A DNA stretch of 25,103 bases from Lingula anatina (taxonomy: Eukaryota; Brachiopoda; Lingulata; Lingulida; Lingulidae): NCBI RefSeq assembly GCF_001039355.2, contig NW_019775896.1, positions 1-25,103 on the forward strand, read 5' to 3'. The notes beneath the pieces were generated by a model. That model saw only the letters and a program-made list of their open reading frames with translations. It ran no database searches and had not been told where the DNA came from. Positions 18,629 through 25,103 of this stretch are shown here, one piece after another. Each line of letters begins with the position of its first letter. The stretch's first letter is position 1. The translations under genes were made by a program, and so were the position numbers.

Positions 18629-20592
18629 CAGCACTTTTCTTTATATCAGTTACAACAGTTTATTACTCCATTAGTGTTGTGTTACACATTTCCAGTGGCC
18701 ATTCAAGATTACTTGTTCAGGTCTATCTATATATACTTGTAAGCATTCTTTTACTTTGCCCTGTTTTACAGTAAGAAACAAACTTACTCATACGTCCTTC
18801 AAGCCATTTAATATATGTCTCTTGTTTGATGGGATGGAAAGTTAATATGTAGTTGACATACTTAGCATCCTAAAATCATACACCAGCCAAGCAGAGCAGA
18901 AAAGAACCAGTCTTAACAGAATACTTAGTGCACAGTCATTTAAATTTTTTGACATTGTGACACTTACACCTGGGTGCTAATGTTCTAAAAAGCTGGTGGA
19001 AGTTAATTTGAACCAGAGTTTCTAGTGTTATTGCTAAGAAAGTTTACACCAACTTTTTTCTAACTGCAAACTTGATTAGCGTGCTGAGCATGCCTCAAAA
19101 TCTTGTTGGAATAGGAAGTACAATTTTAATCACAAAATTTACGTGCTTAAATACTGAATTGCGGTGCATACTTCTTAGTTTTAGTTATTGTCATGTTCTC
19201 AGTCTCTTTATGGTTGTAACAGGGCTGTGATACAGCTGAACTTTGACTTGGTGATGTAGGTGGGATAAAGACCGATTTCCTTAAGCAGGTACTTTAGGAA
19301 GTGTGATAGCCATTTTTTGTCTCATCTTGTCTAAAGAGCAACAAAGATAAACAAGATGTATTTATTAATAGGATATAAACTATGAATTTATAGTATATTG
19401 TGGTAACATTACCCAGAGAAATTGTTCTCTTGACATTAATAGCCTAGTTGTTAAAGGGAAAAATGTTATATAACGTGAACAAGTAATGTACACATTTTCC
19501 ACAAAGCTTTTGTAAGAAATGTAGTTTGTTTCATTAGTTTGGTTACAGCTTGTAAGTGACTTGTTCATTCTTTTAAATATTTATATGTTCAAGTGCCCAT
19601 TTGTTTAACTTTTCAGTAAGTGTTTAAGTACTTATGGGAAATGCAATATAAACCTTAAAAGGAAACCAGTAATCAATTTGAAAAAAAAAAGGAATTTTAG
19701 ATGTAGTGTATGCTTATTGAACAATACAATTTGTTGCGGAATACACATTGTAATGTTAATTCATCAGCATTTAACCAGAAATTGGAAAATAAAAAGTTGT
19801 GAATAAGTTTCTAACGAAGTTTCATTGTGATAAAAAAGCTTTTTTGTTTAATATCATCATCTTATTTTTGAAAAGATGACAATTGATTGCACAAAATTAT
19901 TGTATCTCTAAAAAAAATCCTTTTCATATGGTATTTTTTGTTTCGTGTTAGGTAATTTCTTTTAAACTGAATCTTTTGATATATAAAAACTTGGAAAGAA
20001 AATTCTCAACAACACTAATGCTGGATCTGTGGTTATCTATTCTTCAATGTAATGGTAAAAATCTAAAGGACCCTATATGTTTTACAAAAAAATTTATTGA
20101 GAACAATAAACCAAACATTACAATATGTATAATGTGCAAATCAAAGTTATCTGGAGGAAATCTTTGCATAGAAAAGTATATTTATAATACATTTTGACCT
20201 GTAGCCAGCAATTTCACAGGGGAAATTCTTTTCTGAAAAAGTGGACTTTTTACCATGACTCTTCAAGTACCTAGATCAATTTTTACCCAGTGCGGACTTT
20301 TTACTCGTGCGATCTATGGGCCTGCATTTTCAAGAGAACTTCGAACAAGTGCCAAAATAAGAACCTAAAAATATGGAAATCATTCGAGGCAGTCAGCGCT
20401 GTATGACAACATTGAAAATGGAGGATTTGTGGGGTGATGTTAACTTTGCAGTGATAAATGCGAAATTCTTATGCACCAGGGATGTCATCTTTCAAAAGAA
20501 TACAAAAATGGCACACAAAATTTGGTAAATTTGTACAACTGTGTAATAAATGCAGACACTAATTTGATAGAACTGAAGAGAAAACAACTTGG
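18629..20592. other. Intron sequence without recognised genes
   Basis: AT-rich. A plus-strand frame at 19976-20197 (ICIMCKSKLSGGNLCIEKYI) has no splice or family support. At about 20204-20330 a GTAGCCAGCAATTTCACAGG phrase followed by AAAGTGGACTTTTTACC resembles dispersed repeats frequent in invertebrate genomes, but no partner copy exists in the window. Confidence 0.4.
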
Positions 20593-20837
20593 TTTCATCA
20601 ACACTGGATAGCACTATTCTCTGGATAACACTATCCATTAGATCAAATTTTATCCTCTGGGCAATTATCCAGTGGGTAAAGTAATGTTTATTAAAAACTA
20701 GATGCTTATTTTTGTCTCTGATATTGCTTTCCAGTGGTTAAAAAGCCTGCTATCCTTAGGATAACTGTCCAAAGGATGACAATTTTATCCAAAGGATAGT
20801 GCTATCCATAGGATAGCACTATCCAGTGTTGATGAAA
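20593..20837. mobile_element. MITE with GGATAG/CTATCC-rich ends, 245 bp
   Basis: Perfect 19-bp terminal inverted repeats TTTCATCAACACTGGATAG (20593-20611 and 20819-20837). Inside each end several GGATAA/GGATAG and complementary TTATCC/CTATCC words make the element a strong potential foldback. It has no coding capacity, and no clear target duplication was seen. The superfamily is not assigned. Confidence 0.8.
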
Positions 20838-20852
20838 ATGGGTCCTAAACTA

Positions 20853-21069
20853 AGACCCCATTCCCACAAATTTTAGATCAATCTATCCCTGTGGGGAGTC
20901 TCACTAGATTACTGTCAGTTTAGCTGGCATAAGTCTCTGTCCTGCCTACTAAAAGCTGTAAGGGGGTAATTAACTACTGTGCGCGCTCGGCTGACATCAA
21001 TTTAGCGTGAACCCCCAGGGAGTTAGGTCAATCTAGATGGATCGACCTAAATCTATGGGAATACAGTCT
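20853..21069. mobile_element. Second inverted-repeat element beside the GGATAG MITE
   Basis: The left end AGACCCCATTCCCACAAATT and the right end, read inward as AGACTGTATTCCCATAGATT, are imperfect inverted repeats, continuing with TTAGATCAATC and TTAGGTCGATC. The interior is more GC-rich than its surroundings and holds the GCGCGCTCGG motif. It starts about 15 bp after the previous MITE. No target duplication was found. Confidence 0.55.
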
Positions 21070-21505
21070 CGGGGAGCACAGACATTTGCCAAGACATAAT
21101 TAACCATTAATTAATCATTAATAAAAATAATTAATGGATAACCACCAAAATCTTACCACTTTTAAGTTAACCCATTTGTGACCTATCCTGAAAATTTCAT
21201 CAAAATCCATCCATAATTCTTTTTGAGTTGTGTGAGCTAGTGATGAACAAACAAAGAATTGGAGCTGAAAACTTCTTGGAGAAGGAAAAAAACATTCTTT
21301 CAACTTACATTTGTTGCTGCACTTGGCCAGTAAGTCATGAGACAGTGGGCTATCTTAAATGATTAAATAAAATATCCCTAGATCTATACAGGAAAATTAT
21401 TTTAACAATCATACTGAAGTTATTTATGCATTCAAGTGTCATCAAAGAGTAAGGTTGATCCATTCACATAATTGGGATATCTAACCTTTTAAACTGAAAA
21501 AGAAA
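21070..21505. other. Intron sequence without recognised features
   Basis: AT-rich; ATTAATTAATCATTAATAAA-type runs lie at 21100-21140. The minus-strand frame at 21118-21303 has no family resemblance. Confidence 0.4.
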
Positions 21506-22117
21506 ACAAGGCAGCAAAGCTGTCAAATGTACAGACAAAAAGCAGGAAATAACTATGCACAAAATAGGCTACTGTCAATTCTGATGCAAAAGTACATTAT
21601 GTTAAACTGTAAATTCAACATCAAATTTTAATTATGCTCAACAGGTAATACCAATGAAAGTAAAATGTGTAACAAGCATAAGGCTTCAGGCCCATGAGAG
21701 TTCAAGTTCACACTTTGAAAATGTATAACTTCCAGAAAAAGAAGCCAATTAGACTGCTTTTCCAACTCAGGCTGCATGCCGATTTTCAAACTTCACCTCC
21801 GTTTTAGTAAGATCGATTACTCCTGAGAGTTTCACGACAACAGGCCTATCGGTTTTCCTTGAAATGTGTTTACAGTGTTGCATATATGTTGAAAACTGAA
21901 AGAAAAAAGCATAACTTCTACAATAATGGCCCGATCATCCTGATTTTCGACCTTGACCTACATTTTATGAATATTCATCAGCCCTTTAAATATAAAGCCC
22001 AAAAGTAAAACTGCCTTCCACTTATCGTGTTTACAGTGAAAGTGCAAGGTGCCGGCAACGGCGATGACAGCGACGACAGACGCAGGTGATGGCAATATGT
22101 ACAGACACATCTGTACA
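21506..22117 (+). mobile_element. R1 element, complete copy of 612 bp
   Basis: Runs from ACAAGGCAGCAAAGC to the short hairpin form ending TGTACA at 22117. It has the near-identical 5' half shared with 18346-18627, then about one and a half tandem modules (AATATTCATCAG near 21967), then the subterminal block with GGCAACGGCGATGACAGCGA. It is the best single reference copy of the family in this window. Confidence 0.85.
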
Positions 22118-22439
22118 TATTTACTGTACTGTTTGAGAACAGTAAGTGAAATGGTTTTTCTTAAATGGTCATCATGGGAGCAGTGCCCAAAATAGGTTTT
22201 TTTCAAATTTTGATGCAATATTACATAATGTTTAATAGCATAATGACCATCAATTTTTAAGAATAAAATATTAGTATCATGGATATTCAGAAAATGTGAC
22301 TAGCAAAGGTCTTCAGGCCCATGGAACTTCAAAGCCACAACTTGAAAATGCCAAAATGTAAACAAGACAGCACTGTTCTGAAATGGGTTTATTTCCATTT
22401 TTAACAATTTTTAACATAAAACAAAATTAACAGTTTACT
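22118..22439 (+). repeat. R1-type module sequence following a complete copy
   Basis: Contains the ordered words AGAACAGTAAGTGAAATGG, AGCAGTGCCCAAAATAGG, TTTTGATGCAATATTACATA, AGCATAATGACCATCAATTT, TCAGAAAATGTGACTAGCAA and CTTGAAAATGCC. These recur in the same order in 24845-25075 and partly at 7320-7620 and 23700-23860. An N at 22440 follows shortly after the recognisable part ends. Confidence 0.7.
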
Positions 22440-22633
22440 NCCTATGAACAGTGTCTTTGATATTAGTCTATCAGCAATCTCCAATCATAAATTGTTAATT
22501 TATCAGACACTTGTAACATTTACCACATTTAATTGTTCACCCTGATTGTGAAACAGCTGAAAACATACAAAACTCTTTAAGGCATGCAGCAAAAACGTAG
22601 CATTTCAATACCTATTTCAGCTCCAACCTTTAC

Positions 22634-22819
22634 CTTTTTTTTGTACTCTGCAATAGCAGCTAGATTGGGCTTAACTTGCACAATCTTTTCCTCCAGTATG
22701 GTCAATTCATAAGCTACGGTTTCTTTGGACATTTTGGCCAGTTCTTCAGCTGGAATCACCTCCAGACTGCCCTCTGTCTCTGTTCCATCATCAAACTTAT
22801 GCAAGGCCAGCTTAGATTT
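22634..22819 (-). CDS. SMC4: SMC4 internal exon (condensin subunit), fourth from last
   Basis: This exon encodes 62 residues running from KSKLALHKFDD to IAEYKKK, in phase 0 at both ends. SMC4 pairs with SMC2 to form the ATPase core of condensin I and II, which compacts mitotic chromosomes. The piece corresponds to the C-terminal end of the long coiled coil as it returns to the head. The block KPNLAAIAEYKKK is a hallmark of SMC4 (vertebrates have KPNLGAIAEYKKK). The acceptor is TCTTCAG at 22826-22820 and the donor is GTAAAGG from 22633, both canonical on the minus strand. The N-terminal half (HKFDDGTETEGS and following) is less conserved, as expected for this region. The upstream exon is not recognised before the window ends, so it probably lies to the right of position 25103. 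Identification is by recalled family similarity. Confidence 0.95.
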
Positions 22820-23038
22820 CTGAAGATAAAATTGATATGGACATTACAGATCACATTTTCTTTTATGAATAAATACACGAGGCCAAGGGAGATGTGGCAC
22901 TAGATTGGAAAATACAACTGACAAATACAAAAACACCCACAAAACAGTAAAGTATCACTACTAGAGACAGCCTTAAATGGCCAAATATCAATCAATCTCA
23001 AAAGCAACAATGATTTTTTTCATGTTTTCAAATGGGAA

Positions 23039-23870
23039 ACAAAGCAGTAAAACTGTACAGACAAAAAGCAGAAAATAATGATGCACAAAATAGGCTACTG
23101 TTAATTTTGATGCAACAATACATTATGCTTAACAGCAGTCAACACCAAAATTTAATTATGCATAGCAGGTTATATGGACAGATGAATATGTAAATAGCAC
23201 AAGGCCTCAGGCCCATAAGAGTTCAAATGGCATAGGCTCAAGAAAAAAGGACAACACAATGAAGCTGGTTTTCCAATTTGAGCTGTATGTCAATCCTAAT
23301 AATAGATCTTGTAAATTACAAAATAGTTCGAATACAGTTTTCTTTTCATAACATGGCAGTGGCAAGTTCGATGTAATATTACTAATGATTAACAGCATAA
23401 TTGCCACCAATTATTTACTACACACAACATGGGCATTTAGAAAACTTGATTACCACTTGGCTTCATGCTTGTAGAAGTTCTTAGTCCCACATTGTAAATG
23501 CCAATACGTGAAAAATAAAAATTCCATAAGAATTGCATTGCTGCCAGTATAAAAAATGTAATCAGACTGGTTTTTCAACTCTAGCTGCATTTCAGTCCTA
23601 TGGATCTTTTCAGTAAGTTCAAGAATCATTGGTAACATGGTTTTCCTTTAATTGTCATTAATAATTGGCAACAGTGTCAAAATTAAGGTTTTCCTCACTT
23701 TTGATGCAATAGTACATAATGTTTAACAGCATAATGACCATCAATTTTTAATAATGAATTATAAATATCAACAATACTCAGAAAATGTGACTAGCAAAGG
23801 TTTTTAAGCCCATGGAAGTTCAAAGTCACACCCTAACAATACCAATATGTGAAAAATTAATCTAGTGGCT
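23039..23870 (+). mobile_element. R1 copy, 5' end plus several diverged modules
   Basis: Starts ACAAAGCAG (a variant of the family 5' end) with ACAGACAAAAAGCAG directly after. GATG(C/T)AA-plus-TAC phrases recur at about 23108, 23359 and 23703, each followed by TTAACAGCA and later by a CCCATAAGAG/CCCATGGAAG phrase. No terminal hairpin is seen; the match runs into the R3 copy at 23875. Confidence 0.7.
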
Positions 23871-23874
23871 GCTT

Positions 23875-24430
23875 CTCCCTTGAAAATGCACCCAAACTCA
23901 AGAAGTTGAAAATGAGCCTGAGTGTAACATCTGCCCATAATATTTTTCAATTCAATTCAATTCAATTTATTTCTGTACTGGTACATAGATTGTCATTATT
24001 ATTGTATTATTATAGCTCAGGTTTGTGTATTTTCTGAAAATCGTCACAAATAAAAATTCTTTTGAAAAAGATTTCCACTCATAGAAAATTTTGAAATAAT
24101 GGACAAAGGTCAAATCCTAGGGCATTTTTGAAATCTCCACATGACTTTCGGTCAGCTGTCTGTAGAATTTTTTCCATAATTCCTTTGGTTCAGGAGATAT
24201 TCAGCATTTTGCAAATTTTGGACAAGGGTGCATTTCAACAAGCGCCACACCTAGATCTGTACACCGACAAAGCCCAAAATTTACATGGAATGACTTGAGA
24301 TTATATGTGACAAAAATCCAAGAGATAGGTACGCAGTACGGTAATGGTGACATGGCAGTGGAGCTGGCGGATGAGACAGGTCGGGACTACTATGTGTACC
24401 TCCAGTGCCTAAGCTGATGGTACAAATATG
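23875..24430 (+). repeat. R3 modular repeat, copy 2
   Basis: Similar in order and spacing to 12915-13600 at both ends (GAAAATGCACCCA at the start; GGTAATGGTGACATGGCAG and GTGTACCTCCAGTGCCTAAG near the end). A short (ATTCA)n tract lies at 23946-23968. It lies between R1-derived blocks, so it may have inserted into one. Confidence 0.65.
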
Positions 24431-24479
24431 ACATGGTTTTCATGTTATCTTTAAAAGAGTAGACAAAATATGCTGAAAA

Positions 24480-24673
24480 AAGACTTTTGGAAATATGGTC
24501 TGTTCAAAGTGATTTTAGAAATCAATCTGTATTTCAGCATAAATGATCAGTCCTGTGAGTGTCAAAACAATAGGCCCATCAGCTTTCCTTGAAACTTGTC
24601 ATCAGTATTGCATATATATGCTAAAAAAGGCAGAAAAAAAAAAAAAACAAAAAAAAAACGCATAACTTTTGAA
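24480..24673 (+). repeat. R1 tandem-module fragment
   Basis: The phrases CCTGTGAGTGTCAAAACAAT, GGCCCATCAGCTTTCCTTG and TATTGCATATATATGCT parallel 21820-21895 in the complete R1 copy. A long A-rich run (24628-24659) precedes GCATAACTTTTG. The next R1 copy starts immediately afterwards, so R1 appears to have inserted into R1. Confidence 0.65.
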
Positions 24674-25103
24674 ACAAGGCAGCAAAGCTGTCAAATGTAC
24701 AGACAAAGAACAGAAAATAAAGATGCAAATAAGTGAAAAATTAAATTTTCACAAAAAACTGTTAAATTGCCAGAAAAATTTACCAAACAGACTGCGTTGC
24801 CTATTGAAGCTGTATGTTAGACCCATGTTTCTTTCCTGTAAGTTTGAGAACAGTAAGTGACATGATTTCCCTTAAATGGTCATCATAGGAGCAGTGCCCA
24901 AAATAGGGGTTTCTTCAAATTTTGATGCAACATTACATAATGTTTAACAGCATAATGACAATCAAATGTTATTAATAAAATATTAGTAACATGGACATTC
25001 AGAAAATGTGACAAGCAAAAGTCTTCAAGATCATGGAACTTTAAAGTCACACCTTGAAAATGCCAATATGTGAAAAATTAAATTTTCACAAAAAACTGTT
25101 TAA
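24674..25103 (+). mobile_element. R1 copy running off the window
   Basis: Starts ACAAGGCAGCAAAGCTGTCA. After about 60 bases it jumps to AAGTGAAAAATTAAATTTTC, a phrase normally found at the end of a module and found again at 25069, so one module length is deleted or the unit boundaries differ. The 3' end is outside the window. Confidence 0.75.

Noticed and set aside
22904-23638. Upstream SMC4 exon on the minus strand
   Set aside because: Frames here are R1 repeat sequence and none resembles the SMC4 coiled coil; the next exon is probably beyond the window.

Overview
The window is nuclear DNA of an animal, most likely a marine invertebrate. It is AT-rich and holds introns with clean GT-AG boundaries, a metazoan-type SMC4 gene split over four exons in 14 kb, decayed LINE retrotransposons, several MITE families, and long-unit tandem-repeat mobile elements of a kind known from molluscs and echinoderms. 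The species cannot be settled from the sequence. There is no sign of bacterial gene organisation.

The one securely identified host gene is the 3' part of SMC4 (condensin core ATPase) on the minus strand. Its last four exons lie at 22634-22819, 13688-13920, 11029-11212 and 8791-8958. Joined, they give the C-terminal 256 residues: end of the coiled coil, hinge-distal head, ABC signature, Walker B and stop. All six visible splice sites are canonical and the phases agree. The intron sizes are 8713, 2475 and 2070 bp, read in the direction of transcription. The 5' part of the gene lies to the right of the window.

The 8.7 kb SMC4 intron holds non-repetitive, relatively GC-rich sequence at about 14.1-16.6 kb. 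It contains a convincing first coding exon with a strong Kozak start (16187-16322, minus), a possible second exon in matching phase with a weak death-domain look (14630-14773, minus), and a plus-strand terminal-exon-like piece (15961-16032). They suggest a nested gene, but single Ns at 15594 and 18628 sit exactly where repeat copies break off, so continuity here is uncertain.

Most of the rest is mobile DNA. 1-2115 is the 5' half of a LINE (endonuclease, linker, start of reverse transcriptase), itself carrying a tandem duplication and an insertion. 9851-10985 is a separate LINE 3' half with its terminal ATT-repeat tail. The dominant family, here called R1, has a 5' end starting ACAAGGCAG, a core of roughly 161-bp tandem modules, and a 3' end that folds into a hairpin finishing TGTACA. 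At least eight copies or parts are present. R1 resembles rolling-circle HINE/pearl-type elements, and one copy has its empty target site preserved nearby, showing little or no target duplication. Smaller elements are a Harbinger-like MITE (11454-12141, TTA duplication), a hAT-like MITE (2304-2470), a GGATAG-rich MITE (20593-20837), a second inverted-repeat element beside it (20853-21069), a large palindrome at 3814-3917, and a second modular repeat family, R3 (12915-13600 and 23875-24430).
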